In this document: piece by piece, positions 16,232-26,010 of the stretch
Position numbering within the stretch: position 1 is the first letter of the stretch
How the letters are laid out: each line of letters starts with the position of its first letter
Assembly (NCBI RefSeq): GCF_013466605.1
Contig: NZ_CP059162.1
Coordinates: 4,092,001 to 4,156,000, forward strand
Source of the DNA: Pseudomonas chlororaphis subsp. aurantiaca
GTDB lineage: Bacteria > Pseudomonadota > Gammaproteobacteria > Pseudomonadales > Pseudomonadaceae
DNA: 64,000 bases
Direction of reading: 5' to 3'
The notes under the pieces: model-generated
Told to the model about the DNA's origin: nothing
The model's input: the letters and a program-made list of their open reading frames with translations, nothing else
Databases searched by the model: none
Program-made: the position numbers and the translations under genes

Positions 16232-17281
16232 TTATTTTCCGAGATCGGCGCCATTCGACGAGGTCGAGCGTACACCGCCCTGCCCCGCCAGAATCAGGTT
16301 GCCATTGCCGGCTGCCGTCACCGCTGCCAGGGAGATCCGGTCCGGACGGTTGTAGACGCTGAAGGTCACGCCGTTGTCGGTGCTGCGCACCACGCTGCCG
16401 CCGTTGCCGACGATCACCAGCGAACCGTCGTCCAGCAGCGTGGCGCCGGACAGGCCGAATTCCAGGCTGCCGCGGGCGGCCTTGAGCTCGACCTGTTCCC
16501 AGGTGCTGCCGAAGTCGGTGGAGCGATAGAGATTGCCGCGCAGGCCGTAAGCCAGCAGCGTGGCGGGCTGGGCGGTGCCGATCACGCCGAAGAACGAACC
16601 TTCATAAGGGCCTTCGAGGCGTTCCCAGGTTTGTCCCCAGTCGGCGGAGCGGAACATGCTGCCCTGTTCGCCGACGATGAACAGGCCGGAATCCTTCACC
16701 GCGGCGATGGCGTTGAGGTGGTACTGGTCTTCGTTGTCCAGGCGGTCGCTGGCGTCTTCCCAGTGCTTGCCGCCGTCGGTGGTGGCCAGCAGCGCGCCGT
16801 AGGCACCCACGGCCAAACCGTTGCTGGTGTCCTGGAACCACACGTCCAGCAGCGGCGCTTCGCGCTTGAGGTCTTCGAATTGCTTGGTCCAGGTCAGGCC
16901 GCCGTCTTCGCTGGCGAGCACCTGGGCATCGTGGCCGACGGCCCAGCCGTGCTTGGCATCGACGAAATACACCGCGGTCAGCAGCTGCCGGGTCGGCACC
17001 TTGGCCTGGGTCCAGGTCTGGCCCTGGTCGTCGGAATAGAGAATGTGCCCACGATCGCCGACCGCGACCAGGCGCGAACCGGCATGCACGACATCGAGCA
17101 TCAGGCCCTTGCTGGCCTTGGCCGATTCGGTGGAATAGACAGTGTCCGCCGCGGACGCGGCGGCCTGGACCGGGGCCGACAACAGGGCGACCCCCAACAG
17201 CGAGAGCGCTGTAGCCAGCAACGCAAATCTGCGCAAGGCCGGCGGGCGGCAGGAACTCACACCCATGACAGGCTCACTCAT
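16232..17281 (-). CDS. Exported YCF48/BNR-repeat beta-propeller protein
   Basis: A 349-residue protein with a signal peptide (ALLATALSLLGVALLSAPVQAAA) and repeated BNR/Asp-box blades: ILYSDDQGQTWTQ, VLASEDGGLTWTK, LLATTDGGKHWED, MFRSADWGQTWER, LYRSTDFGSTWEQ, VVRSTDNGVTFSV. This is the photosystem-assembly factor Ycf48-like propeller found next to RND/MMPL transporters in pseudomonads and is probably a periplasmic accessory. The start at 17281 has a purine-rich AAAGG region before it; the ATG 15 bases upstream lacks one. It is followed by the MMPL gene after 47 bases, so they are likely co-transcribed. Confidence 0.88.
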   Translation of the reverse strand: MSEPVMGVSSCRPPALRRFALLATALSLLGVALLSAPVQAAASAADTVYSTESAKASKGLMLDVVHAGSRLVAVGDRGHILYSDDQGQTWTQAKVPTRQLLTAVYFVDAKHGWAVGHDAQVLASEDGGLTWTKQFEDLKREAPLLDVWFQDTSNGLAVGAYGALLATTDGGKHWEDASDRLDNEDQYHLNAIAAVKDSGLFIVGEQGSMFRSADWGQTWERLEGPYEGSFFGVIGTAQPATLLAYGLRGNLYRSTDFGSTWEQVELKAARGSLEFGLSGATLLDDGSLVIVGNGGSVVRSTDNGVTFSVYNRPDRISLAAVTAAGNGNLILAGQGGVRSTSSNGADLGK

Positions 17282-17683
17282 AGACCTTTCCCCCATTTAT
17301 TATTGTTAGGTCGTTCAACCTTCAGGGCGCCGTTCGGGGCGGTTAGGACAATGTCCTGAAACCTGCAATCTAGAGCCCCTTCGGAAGCTGACCTATCCTA
17401 TCGGGCTTTCGAAACGTCTGACAATCGACACCACGTTATCTTTTGTTAACCACTGCCCCGACCTGGAACCTGAATACTCCGGCATGCACTGGGGTGGGCG
17501 AGACCGATGCGGTGTAATAAGCGTAGCTGAGGCAGGAACACAAACGCCGCGGACTGCGCGCCTCCATCCCCAAGCATCTGCTCCAGATAACCGCGCAAAG
17601 ACTGATTCAGGCCAGGGGCCGCGCCTCCTGGCTTTGGCTATGATGAGCAGCGTGGTCTGCGAGTCGGATGTCGGGAGTGAGCC
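17282..17683. promoter_or_regulatory. Divergent intergenic region with a 13-bp palindrome
   Basis: About 400 bases separate the minus-strand YCF48/MMPL unit from the plus-strand SulP gene, and no gene was found here. A perfect palindrome AGGACAATGTCCT lies at 17345-17357, about 65 bases before the YCF48 gene, and could be a regulator site. Promoters for both directions must lie here but were not resolved. Confidence 0.4.
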
Positions 17684-19357
17684 ATGATTGCCATACGCGA
17701 GGCGTGGAAAGCCGGATTGCTGGGACGCGCCCACTGGGCCCGCAACCTGGTGTCCGGGGTGATTGTCGGCGTGGTGGCGCTGCCCCTGGCCATGGCCTTC
17801 GCCATCGCCTCCGGGGTCAAGCCTGAACAAGGAATCTACACCGCCATCGTCGGCGGCCTGCTGGTGTCGTTGTTCGGCGGCAGCCGCTTGCAGATCGCCG
17901 GGCCCACCGGGGCCTTTATCGTGATTCTGGCCGGGGTCACCGCCAAGTACGGGGTCGACGGCCTGCAACTGGCGACCATGATGGCCGGGATCATCCTGTT
18001 CCTGCTGGGCATCAGCCGCCTCGGGGCCCTGATCAAGTTCATCCCGGACCCGGTGATACTCGGCTTTACCGCCGGGATCGGGGTGATCATCTGGGTCAGC
18101 CAGTGGAAGGACTTCTTCGGCCTGCCCGCCGTCGGCGGCGAGTACTTCCACCAGAAGCTCTGGCACTTGCTGCAGGCCCTGCCCGACCTGCACCTGGCCA
18201 CCACCCTGCTGGCCCTGCTCAGCCTGGCGCTGTTGTGGGGCGTGCCGAGGATCGCGCAGCTCAAACGCCTGCCGGCGCCCCTGGTCGCCATGACCCTGGC
18301 CACGGCCTTGCAGTCCCTGTTCCAGTTCGACGGCGTGGCCACCATCGGCAGTGCCTTCGGCGGCATTCCCCAGGGGTTGCCGGCGTTGCAGTTCCCAGAG
18401 ATCAGCCTGCCGCGGGTGCTGGACCTGATCGGCCCGGCCTTCGCCATCGCCATGCTCGGCGCCATCGAGTCGCTGTTGTCGGCGGTGGTGGCCGACGGCA
18501 TGGCCGGCACCCGCCACGATTCCAACCAGGAACTGATCGGCCAGGGCATCGCCAACCTGGCCACGCCGCTGTTTGGCGGATTCGCCGCCACCGGCGCCAT
18601 TGCCCGCACCGCGACCAATATCCGCAACGGCGGCAGCAGCCCGCTGGCGGGCATCACCCACGCGCTGGTCCTGGTGCTGATCATCCTGTTTCTCGCGCCG
18701 CTGGCGGCCAATATCCCGCTGTGCGCCCTGGCGGCGATCCTGTTCGTGGTCGCCTATAACATGAGCGAATTGCACCACTTCAAGCGCATGGTGCAACGGG
18801 CGCCCCGGGCGGACGTGGCGATCCTGCTGGCTACCTTTGCCCTCACGGTGTTCAGCGATCTGGTGATCGCGGTGAATATCGGGGTGATTCTGGCGATGCT
18901 GCATTTCCTGCGGCGCATGGCCTCCTCGGTGGAGGTGCAACAGGTGGTGGAACAGGACCTGCAACACGAGCTGCACGGCAACGGCCAGCTGCATCTACCG
19001 CCGGGAGTGCTGATCTACACCATCGAGGGGCCGCTGTTCTTCGGTGCCGCGGAGACTTTCGAGCGCGCGCTGGCGCAGACCCACAGCGACCCGCAGGTGC
19101 TGATCATTCGCCTGAGACACGTGCCTTTCATGGACATCACGGGCTTGCAGATGCTGGAGGAAGTGATAGGCCAGCTGCACAAGCGCGGGATCGTGGTGAA
19201 GCTGTGCGAAGCCAACCTCAAGGTCCACACCAAGCTTGAACGGGTCGGCATCCTGCACGCCATCGGCGCGCAGAACTATCACCGGGATCTGCCTGACGCA
19301 CTACAGAGCATGAACCCTGGCGTCGCTCCCCCCAGCCCGACACCCCATCCTTTGTAG
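17684..19357 (+). CDS. SulP family anion transporter with C-terminal STAS domain
   Basis: The 557-residue inner-membrane protein has a transporter core of many helices starting NLVSGVIVGVVALPLAMAFAIASGV, with the SulP-typical PEQGIYTAIVGGLLVSLFGGSRLQIAGPTGAF. Later come FGGFAATGAIARTATNIRNG and a C-terminal STAS domain from about residue 440 (LIYTIEGPLFFGAAETFERAL; HVPFMDITGLQMLEEV). SulP proteins move sulfate, bicarbonate or dicarboxylates; no carbonic anhydrase gene is adjacent, so the substrate stays open. GGAG lies eight bases before the ATG. It converges on pepN with only 28 bases between the stops. Confidence 0.92.
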   Translation: MIAIREAWKAGLLGRAHWARNLVSGVIVGVVALPLAMAFAIASGVKPEQGIYTAIVGGLLVSLFGGSRLQIAGPTGAFIVILAGVTAKYGVDGLQLATMMAGIILFLLGISRLGALIKFIPDPVILGFTAGIGVIIWVSQWKDFFGLPAVGGEYFHQKLWHLLQALPDLHLATTLLALLSLALLWGVPRIAQLKRLPAPLVAMTLATALQSLFQFDGVATIGSAFGGIPQGLPALQFPEISLPRVLDLIGPAFAIAMLGAIESLLSAVVADGMAGTRHDSNQELIGQGIANLATPLFGGFAATGAIARTATNIRNGGSSPLAGITHALVLVLIILFLAPLAANIPLCALAAILFVVAYNMSELHHFKRMVQRAPRADVAILLATFALTVFSDLVIAVNIGVILAMLHFLRRMASSVEVQQVVEQDLQHELHGNGQLHLPPGVLIYTIEGPLFFGAAETFERALAQTHSDPQVLIIRLRHVPFMDITGLQMLEEVIGQLHKRGIVVKLCEANLKVHTKLERVGILHAIGAQNYHRDLPDALQSMNPGVAPPSPTPHPL

Positions 19358-19385
19358 GCGTCGGGCCAGTTCCCAGGAGAGAGGG

Positions 19386-22055
19386 TCAGGCCAGGCTTTT
19401 GCTGACCACCTCGAACACATCGCTGGACAGCTCGCCGGAGGCGCGGATGCGTTCCAGCTCGCCCTTCATCAGCACCTGGCGGGCGCTGTCGTATTTGCGC
19501 CAGCGGGTCAGCGGCGCCAGTTGCCGCGAGGCGATCTGCGGATTGAAGCCGTTGAGCTGGATCACCAGGTCGGCCAGGAAGCGGTAGCCGGAGCCGTCCG
19601 CGGCGTGGAAGTTGATCAGGTTCTGGCCGGCGAAGGCGCCGATCAGGGCGCGCACCTTGTTCGGGTTCTTGATGTTGAACGCCGGGTGCTGCATCAGCGC
19701 CTTGACCCGCTCCAGCCCGCCCGGCAGGGTGCTGCCGGCCTGGACGCTGAACCACTGGTCCATGACCAGGGCGTTGTCCTTGAAGTGCTCGGCGAACACC
19801 GCCAGGGCCTTGGCCTTCTCGGCCTCGAACGGCGAGTTGACCAGCACCGCCAGCGCTGTCAGGCGCTCGGTCATGTTGTCGGCGGCGTCGAACTGTTCGA
19901 TGGCCGCCGCCAGCACTTGCGGCTTCTCGGTGAGCATCAGGTACGACAGCGCGATGTTTTGCAGGGCGCGGCGGGCAAAGTGCGCGGACTCGGCGACATA
20001 GTCGGTGCTCCGGGAGACCTCGCGATTGGCCTGGTAACGCCTCCACAGCCCGTCGAACAGGCTGTCGGCCAGTTGCTGGCGGGCGAACTCGCGCGCCGCG
20101 TGAATGGCCTCGACATCCGCCACTTCGCTGATTTCGGCCAGGTAGGCCTCGCCCGGCAGCGAGAGCATTTCCGCGACCATGGCCTGGTCCAGGCTGTCGT
20201 CGGCCAGCAGCGTAGCCAGCGCGGTGACCAGACGCTGGTCCAGCACCAGTGCCTGGCCCTGCTGATGCTGGGCAATCAGGTCTTGCAGCACTTGAACCGC
20301 CAGTTGCTGGCCGGCGTCCCAACGGTTGAAGCCGTCGCTGTCGTGCTGCATGAGGAACATCAGCTGGTCGCGGTTGTACGGGAAGCTCAGCTTCACCGGC
20401 GCCGAGAAGCCGCGCAGCAAGGACGGCAGCGGTTGTTCGGCGATGTCGACGAAGGTGAAGGTCTGCTCGGCTTCGGTCACCGAGATCACCCGCGAAGTGC
20501 CTTGCGCGGCGGCTTCGCCGGCCAGGCGCAGGGCAATGGCCGCGCCCTTGGAGTCCAGCAGGCCCAGCTCGACCGGAATCACGAACGGCAGCTTTTCCAC
20601 CTTGTCCGGGGTTTGCGGGCAGCTCTGACGGAAGGTCAGGCTGTAGGTCTTCGCCGCCGCGTCATAGGCTTCGCTGACCGCCAGGCGCGGGGTGCCGGCC
20701 TGGCTGTACCAGCGCTTGAACTGGGCGAGGTCGATGCCGTTGGCGTCTTCCATGGCCTTGACGAAATCGTCGCAGGTCACGGCCTGGCCGTCGTGGCGCT
20801 CGAAGTACAGGTCGCTGCCCTTGCGGAAGCCTTCGGCGCCCACCAGGGTGCGGATCATGCCGACCACTTCCGAGCCCTTCTCGTACACGGTCAGGGTGTA
20901 GAAGTTGGAGATCTCGATAAAGCTTTCCGGGCGCACGGCGTGGGCCATGGGGCCGGCGTCTTCGGCGAACTGGTGGGTGCGCAGGTAAGCCACGTCCTGG
21001 ATGCGCTTGACCGTGCGCGAGTTCATGTCCGAGGAGAAACCGGCATCGCGGAACACCGTGAAACCCTCCTTGAGCGACAGCTGGAACCAGTCGCGGCAGG
21101 TCACGCGGTTGCCCGACCAGTTGTGGAAGTATTCGTGGGCGACGATCGCCTCGACCCGCTGGTGCGCGGCGTCGGTGGCGGTCTCGGCGCGAGCCAGCAC
21201 GGCGCTGGAGTTGAAGATGTTGAGGCCCTTGTTCTCCATGGCGCCCATGTTGAAGTCGTTGACCGCGACGATCATGAAGATGTCCAGGTCATACTCACAG
21301 CCGTAGGTCTGTTCATCCCAGCGCATGGACTTCTTCAGGCTGGTCATGGCGTGCTGGCACTTGTCGATGTTTTCCGGCTCGACATAGATGCGCAGCGCGA
21401 CCTCGCGCTGGTTCATGGTGGTGAAGCTGTCCTCGACGCACCACAAATCGCCCGCCACCAGGGCGAACAGGTAGGCCGGCTTCATGAACGGGTCTTCCCA
21501 GGTCGCCCAGTGCCGGCCGTCTTCGCCCGGCCCGCTGGCGATCGGGTTGCCGTTGGACAGCAGCACCGGATAGCTGTGCTGCTCGGCCACCACGGTGGTG
21601 GTGAACTTGCTCATCACATCCGGGCGGTCGAGGTAGTAAGTGATCTTGCGAAAGCCCTCGGCCTCGCACTGGGTGCAGAACATGCCGCTGGACTTGTACA
21701 GGCCTTCCAGGGCGGTGTTGCTTTCCGGGTGGATCTTGACGCTGGTGTCGACGGTGAAGGATTCGCTGGTCGGCTGCAGGGTCAGGTGGTTGGCGCTGAG
21801 CTGGTAATCCGCGGCCGTCAGCTCGCGATCGCCCAGGGACACCGACAGCAGCTCCAGCTGCTGGCCGTCGAGCACCAGCGGCGGCAGGCCGACACCGCTC
21901 TCTAGACTGCGGGCCGGATTGCGGCGCATCACCAGTTGCGCATGGACCAGGCTGTGGTCCTCGAACAACTCGAAGGTCAAGTGTGTTTCGTCGATCAGGT
22001 ACTCGGGCGCCTGATAGTCCTTCAGATAAATCATCTTCGGTTGTTCGGTGCGCAT
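19386..22055 (-). CDS. pepN: Aminopeptidase N
   Basis: The 889-residue M1 family zinc metallopeptidase removes N-terminal residues from peptides in the cytoplasm (E. coli PepN is 870 aa). The exopeptidase motif GAMEN is at residues 271-275, zinc-binding HEYFH at 307-311 and the third ligand E330 in LKEGFTVFRD. The rest is the long alpha-helical C-terminal domain. AAGGA lies eight bases before the ATG. It is the last gene of the nadK-to-pepN minus-strand run, 13 bases after the DUF2797 gene, so processive co-transcription is likely. Confidence 0.97.
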   Translation of the reverse strand: MRTEQPKMIYLKDYQAPEYLIDETHLTFELFEDHSLVHAQLVMRRNPARSLESGVGLPPLVLDGQQLELLSVSLGDRELTAADYQLSANHLTLQPTSESFTVDTSVKIHPESNTALEGLYKSSGMFCTQCEAEGFRKITYYLDRPDVMSKFTTTVVAEQHSYPVLLSNGNPIASGPGEDGRHWATWEDPFMKPAYLFALVAGDLWCVEDSFTTMNQREVALRIYVEPENIDKCQHAMTSLKKSMRWDEQTYGCEYDLDIFMIVAVNDFNMGAMENKGLNIFNSSAVLARAETATDAAHQRVEAIVAHEYFHNWSGNRVTCRDWFQLSLKEGFTVFRDAGFSSDMNSRTVKRIQDVAYLRTHQFAEDAGPMAHAVRPESFIEISNFYTLTVYEKGSEVVGMIRTLVGAEGFRKGSDLYFERHDGQAVTCDDFVKAMEDANGIDLAQFKRWYSQAGTPRLAVSEAYDAAAKTYSLTFRQSCPQTPDKVEKLPFVIPVELGLLDSKGAAIALRLAGEAAAQGTSRVISVTEAEQTFTFVDIAEQPLPSLLRGFSAPVKLSFPYNRDQLMFLMQHDSDGFNRWDAGQQLAVQVLQDLIAQHQQGQALVLDQRLVTALATLLADDSLDQAMVAEMLSLPGEAYLAEISEVADVEAIHAAREFARQQLADSLFDGLWRRYQANREVSRSTDYVAESAHFARRALQNIALSYLMLTEKPQVLAAAIEQFDAADNMTERLTALAVLVNSPFEAEKAKALAVFAEHFKDNALVMDQWFSVQAGSTLPGGLERVKALMQHPAFNIKNPNKVRALIGAFAGQNLINFHAADGSGYRFLADLVIQLNGFNPQIASRQLAPLTRWRKYDSARQVLMKGELERIRASGELSSDVFEVVSKSLA

Positions 22056-22068
22056 GCGTCGAATCCTT

Positions 22069-22899
22069 CTACTGATGCACGGCGAGCTGGTAGGCCGTGT
22101 ATTTACGAATGTTGATCACGCCGGTATCGAAGATCAGGTACTGGCCCTTGATCCCCAGCAGCGTGCCTTCGGCAATCGGGTTCTTGTCCAGGTTGAAGCT
22201 GACGATCTTGGTCGGGTATTGCTCGACCGGGTAACGGATCTCGATCGGCTCGACATCGCTGACCGGTTGGATCGCCTGCAGGCCGAAGCGCTCCTGCAAG
22301 GCGCGCAGGCCCTCGGCGCAGGAAGCGAACAGCTGGTCGCGCACCTGCACCAGGTCCACCGACTCGGCATCGCCCTTGAGCAAGGCGCGCCAGTTGGTCT
22401 TGTCGGCCACCTGGGTGCGGAACAGGTCCTCGACGAAACCGGACTGCTGGCGGGTCGCCACGCGCATGATCGGCAGCGCCTGGCTGGCGCCCTGGTCGAG
22501 CCAGCGGGTGGGCAACTGGGTGGCGCGGGTGATGCCGACCTTGATTCCCGACGAGTTGGCCAGGTACACCACATGGTCGGTCATGCAGAACTGCTCGCCC
22601 CATGACGGCTCGCGGCAGGTGCCGGCGTCGTAGTGGCAGCGTTCCGGGCTCATGATGCAGACATCGCACTGGGCCAGTTTGGTCATGCACGGGTAGCAGT
22701 AACCCTGGCTGAAGCTGGTCTTGGTCTTGCGCCCGCAATGGGTGCAGTGGATCGCCCCCAGGTACTCCAGGCGCACGGTGCTGCCGATCAACGGATTGAC
22801 CGGCACCTCGGTGTCGCCAAGACGAAAGGCGTACTGGACATCCGCCCCGTCCAGGCGCGCCGACATTTTACTGATGGAGCCACGGCCAATTTCGATCAA
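22069..22899 (-). CDS. DUF2797 family protein with Cys-rich zinc-like motifs
   Basis: A 276-residue protein. Four-Cys clusters near the N-terminal third (AIHCTHCGRK, GYCYPCMTKLAQCDVC, CHYDAGTC) look like zinc sites and are typical of DUF2797; a C-terminal domain follows (HVVYLANSSGIKVGITR, a GIY-YIG-like beginning). Function is unknown. A longer frame upstream is open, but it would overlap the whole preceding gene. The TTG at 22899, sharing bases with the stop of the DUF1315 gene (TTGA), gives a protein starting MIEIGRGSISKMSARLDG and is the preferred coupled start. Confidence 0.85.
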   Translation of the reverse strand: MIEIGRGSISKMSARLDGADVQYAFRLGDTEVPVNPLIGSTVRLEYLGAIHCTHCGRKTKTSFSQGYCYPCMTKLAQCDVCIMSPERCHYDAGTCREPSWGEQFCMTDHVVYLANSSGIKVGITRATQLPTRWLDQGASQALPIMRVATRQQSGFVEDLFRTQVADKTNWRALLKGDAESVDLVQVRDQLFASCAEGLRALQERFGLQAIQPVSDVEPIEIRYPVEQYPTKIVSFNLDKNPIAEGTLLGIKGQYLIFDTGVINIRKYTAYQLAVHQ

Positions 22900-23156
22900 T
22901 GGATGGCGTCCGACTTGAACAGGATGTTCGGTACTTCGATCGACTTCGACGCACATTCTTGCGGGCCCATGTAGCCAGTGCGCTGCTCTTCGGGCAGGTT
23001 CTGCATTTCCCAGGCGATCATCGCCTGCAGGGACAGCTCGCGCTGCTCGGCGGTGAGCTTGCGGCCATCGGACCATTTGCCGATCTCTACCGCCAGTTTC
23101 AGGCTCTGGTAGATGTCCGGGGTGATGTTTTCAATCATTTCAACAAACGACGACAT
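22896..23156 (-). CDS. DUF1315 / YeaC-like protein
   Basis: An 86-residue cytoplasmic protein resembling E. coli YeaC (SSFVEMIENITPDIYQSLKL, WSDGRKLTAEQRELSLQAMI, WEMQNLPEEQRTGYMG). Function unknown. GGAG lies seven bases before the ATG. It sits between the rhomboid protease gene (15 bases) and DUF2797 (overlapping), inside a tightly packed minus-strand operon. Confidence 0.88.
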   Translation of the reverse strand: MSSFVEMIENITPDIYQSLKLAVEIGKWSDGRKLTAEQRELSLQAMIAWEMQNLPEEQRTGYMGPQECASKSIEVPNILFKSDAIH

Positions 23157-23171
23157 AAGCGGTCTCCAGCA

Positions 23172-24044
23172 TTAGAGGGCCAGTTTACGGCGACTGTACA
23201 AGCCGCCCAACAAACCTGTGAGGCATCCGACGAGCAACCCGCCGACGTGGGCGGCGTTGGCGATTTCACCGAAGCCGATCACCGAGATCAGCCCCGACAT
23301 ACAGATCAGCAACCACACCAGCATCATCGCCAGGACTCCGCGAGGCAGGCGATAGGCCGGGTTGGGCGAAAGCAACTGATAGATCCAGCAATGCCCGAGC
23401 AGGCCGTAGAGCACGCCGGACAGGCCGCCGAACAGGCTCGGCCCGCTGAACAGGTATTGCGCGTAGTTCGACACCAGGCTGAACAGCAGCGTCAGTCCCA
23501 GCAGGTTGATGCTGCCCTGGCGCTGTTCGATCCGCCGCCCCAGCTCCCAGTACCACATGCCGTTCATGGCGATGTGCAAGAAGCCGAAGTGGATCAGCAT
23601 CGGCGTGACCAGGCGCCACCACTGCCCCGCCGCCAGGCTGTCGGCCAGGGGCGTGAACTGGATATAGTCGCCGACCACGCGGAACTCGAGGAAAGTCAGC
23701 CAGCGCAGGGTGCCGAGGTTCTCGCCGAGCAAAGTCAGGGCGGCGACGATCAGGCTCAGCAGCAGGATCAGCGCGGTGGCCGGGCTACGGCGCAGTTGCT
23801 CGACGAACCCCGGACGACGCAGGGCGGCGCCGGCCTCGGGGATGTCCAGTTGTTGCTCGGGGTCGCCCGCCGGAAAACGCTCGTACAACGAACGCACGTC
23901 CTCGCTGATAGCGTCCGGCACCCAGAGCACCTGCTCCCCCGCCTCCTCGCTGACCCGGTGCGGCACCTGCATGCGCTGCAACAGTTTGACGAAGCCACTC
24001 AGGTCCACATTCAACGGCAGACGCAATACCGCAACAGCACTCAT
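23172..24044 (-). CDS. glpG: Rhomboid family intramembrane serine protease (GlpG-like)
   Basis: A 290-residue GlpG-type rhomboid. An N-terminal cytoplasmic domain (residues 1-85) precedes six membrane helices. Catalytic features are H157 and N161 in LIHFGFLHIAMNGMW, the serine S209 in FGGLSGVLYGLLGH and H266 in NAAHVGGLLVG. It cleaves membrane proteins within the bilayer; substrates here are unknown. Its ATG overlaps the stop of the phosphoesterase gene. A second, smaller rhomboid is encoded at 59010-59576 in a different context. Confidence 0.93.
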   Translation of the reverse strand: MSAVAVLRLPLNVDLSGFVKLLQRMQVPHRVSEEAGEQVLWVPDAISEDVRSLYERFPAGDPEQQLDIPEAGAALRRPGFVEQLRRSPATALILLLSLIVAALTLLGENLGTLRWLTFLEFRVVGDYIQFTPLADSLAAGQWWRLVTPMLIHFGFLHIAMNGMWYWELGRRIEQRQGSINLLGLTLLFSLVSNYAQYLFSGPSLFGGLSGVLYGLLGHCWIYQLLSPNPAYRLPRGVLAMMLVWLLICMSGLISVIGFGEIANAAHVGGLLVGCLTGLLGGLYSRRKLAL

Positions 24045-25015
24045 GGCAGGGACTCCTCCGGCCGCTCGACATAGACCCAGACGAATTTGTCCGGGTCCAG
24101 GCGGGTTTCCTGGTCCAGGCGATAAGCCACCAGCTTGCCATAGAGCACCGCGCTGTAATCCAGGCAGGCCAGGTTCGAGCGAATCGGCGCCGGTTTGCCG
24201 CTGCGCCAGTAATGGCCGACGAACAGCAACGGCTCATCGACGCCGTAGCGCAGCAGGTTGTTTTTCTCCGCCGAGGACAGCGGCGTGCGGGCCACCGGCT
24301 CGGGCAGCGCATCGGGCTGGAACACGATGTCGCCGTAGGTCTGCGGGTCGTCTTCCCAGAACTTGGTGCGGAAGAACGAACGGGTCAGGCCATCGCCGCT
24401 GGTCATGGTCAGGCCATGGGGCAGGCGCATGTCGGTGCCGCGCAGCAGGCGGTCGAACACGTTATTGGCGAAGCTGCCATGTACCGCCGAGGCCTGGAGG
24501 AAGTGCTCGTCGATGCAGCCATCGGGGTATTGCGCCCGCAGCGGCTCGATCAGGCCGGCGTCCCAGCAGGCATGCACCACGCGAAAACGCCCGGCGTCGA
24601 TGAACAGTGGCATCTGGTAGAACCAGTCGAGGAAATCGTGCCAGTCCTTGGGGTACTGCTCGAATTGCGCCAGGGTCTCGTTGATCAGCCGGGCATGGCG
24701 CGGCGTGTGTTCGCGCACGAACTGCCTGCTGCTGCCGGGCGGTGCCGGGGTGACCCAGCCCAGGGCGTTGAACTCATGGTTGCCCATGGCGCACAGCGCC
24801 TGGCCGGCCTCGACCATGTCGTGGACAATGTGCAAGGCTTCGCGGATCCGTGGGCCGCGGTCGATGATGTCGCCGAGGAACACCGCCATGCGCGACGGAT
24901 GCCGCCAGACGCCACCCTGCTTGCGATAACCGAGCTTGTCCAGCAGGTGCTCAAGGGTCAGGGCGCAACCGTGCACGTCACCGATCAGGTCGTAGCTACG
25001 CGCGGGATCGAGCAT
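24041..25015 (-). CDS. Calcineurin-like metallophosphoesterase
   Basis: A 324-residue protein with the PPP-type signature: [27 protein letters not shown] and [11 protein letters not shown], and a downstream His ([11 protein letters not shown]). Such proteins hydrolyse phosphoesters, for example phosphoprotein or diadenosine tetraphosphate; the exact substrate cannot be read here. The start overlaps the nadK stop by one base (TGATG), and the end overlaps the rhomboid start, so it belongs to the nadK-pepN operon. Confidence 0.9.
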   Translation of the reverse strand: MLDPARSYDLIGDVHGCALTLEHLLDKLGYRKQGGVWRHPSRMAVFLGDIIDRGPRIREALHIVHDMVEAGQALCAMGNHEFNALGWVTPAPPGSSRQFVREHTPRHARLINETLAQFEQYPKDWHDFLDWFYQMPLFIDAGRFRVVHACWDAGLIEPLRAQYPDGCIDEHFLQASAVHGSFANNVFDRLLRGTDMRLPHGLTMTSGDGLTRSFFRTKFWEDDPQTYGDIVFQPDALPEPVARTPLSSAEKNNLLRYGVDEPLLFVGHYWRSGKPAPIRSNLACLDYSAVLYGKLVAYRLDQETRLDPDKFVWVYVERPEESLP

Positions 25016-25905
25016 CAGTCGCCTCCACCACCCAGTCGACTGCCCCAGCCGAGCTTGGTCCGGCAGACCTCGTAATAGTTGTGGTCCAGCGGATGGATCA
25101 GGCGCAGTTTCTGCGCCTTCTTGCTGACGGTGATGGTGTCACCGGGGGCACAGGTGAAATGGTTCTGCCCGTCGCAGGAAACCTGCGGGTAGATCTGCAT
25201 ATCCTTGGACACGACGATTTTCAGCTCGCTGTTGCCATCGACCACGATCGGCCTTCCCGACAAGGTATGGGGGTACATCGGCACAATCACAATGGCGTCG
25301 AGCTTGGGATGCATGATCGGCCCACCGGCGGACAAGGCGTAGGCGGTGGAGCCGGTCGGCGTGGCGACAATCAGGCCGTCGGCCTTCTGGCTGCAGACGA
25401 ACTGGCCGTCGATGTAGATCTCGAACTCGATCATCCGCGTCGACTTGCCCGGGTGCAGCACCACATCGTTGAGTGCGTCGCCCTGGCCGATGGCTTCGGC
25501 GTGGCGCCGTACTTCGGCCTGCAGCAGGAAGCGGTTTTCCACCAGGTAGTGGCCGTCGAGGACCTCGGCGACCTTGACCTCCAGCTCGTCCGGGCGAATG
25601 TCGGTGAGGAAGCCCAGGCTGCCCCGGTTGATCCCCAGCACCGGAATGTTGTGGCGCGCCAGGGCGCGGGCCGCGCCCAGCAGGCTGCCGTCGCCGCCGA
25701 CCACGATCACCATGTCGCAGACTTCGCCGAGCAGCTTGCGCGAGGAGGTCTGCAGGCCGTGGCCGGGCAGCACTTCGGCGATGGTGTCTTCGAGGATCAC
25801 ATGCAGGTGGCGGGCGAGCAGAAACTTTTTCAGTCGGCGAACTGTGTCCAGCACCTGGGAACTGCCCAGGCGACCGATAATGCCGATATTGCGAAATTGC
25901 TCCAT
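25015..25905 (-). CDS. nadK: NAD kinase
   Basis: The 296-residue enzyme makes NADP from NAD and ATP. The nucleotide-binding motif [15 protein letters not shown] has GGDG at residues 70-73 with catalytic Asp 72; [41 protein letters not shown] and SCDGQNHF are all conserved NadK segments. GGAG precedes the ATG. It is the first gene of the minus-strand nadK - phosphoesterase - rhomboid - DUF1315 - DUF2797 - pepN run and diverges from the DUF1853 gene. Confidence 0.97.
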   Translation of the reverse strand: MEQFRNIGIIGRLGSSQVLDTVRRLKKFLLARHLHVILEDTIAEVLPGHGLQTSSRKLLGEVCDMVIVVGGDGSLLGAARALARHNIPVLGINRGSLGFLTDIRPDELEVKVAEVLDGHYLVENRFLLQAEVRRHAEAIGQGDALNDVVLHPGKSTRMIEFEIYIDGQFVCSQKADGLIVATPTGSTAYALSAGGPIMHPKLDAIVIVPMYPHTLSGRPIVVDGNSELKIVVSKDMQIYPQVSCDGQNHFTCAPGDTITVSKKAQKLRLIHPLDHNYYEVCRTKLGWGSRLGGGGD

Positions 25906-26010
25906 GGGGCTCCTGCAGGGGTTCTGGGACGGGCAAAGCAGAGATTATGGGCGAAAGCCGGCCATAGACAAAATCCTTTCAGCCTCGACGTTAGGCGCTA
26001 TGCTCGCAGA

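Noticed and set aside
13248..16355. A 1035-codon open frame on the plus strand
   Set aside because: It lies antisense to the MMPL gene and the start of the lactonase gene, is very rich in His, Gln and Arg as high-GC shadow frames are, and has no recognisable domain.
17484..17687. A 67-codon plus-strand frame before the SulP gene
   Set aside because: No ribosome site, no hydrophobic or domain pattern, and it overlaps the SulP start.
19521..21905. A 794-codon open frame opposite pepN
   Set aside because: It mirrors pepN, which has all catalytic motifs. The shadow has no motif and no ribosome site.
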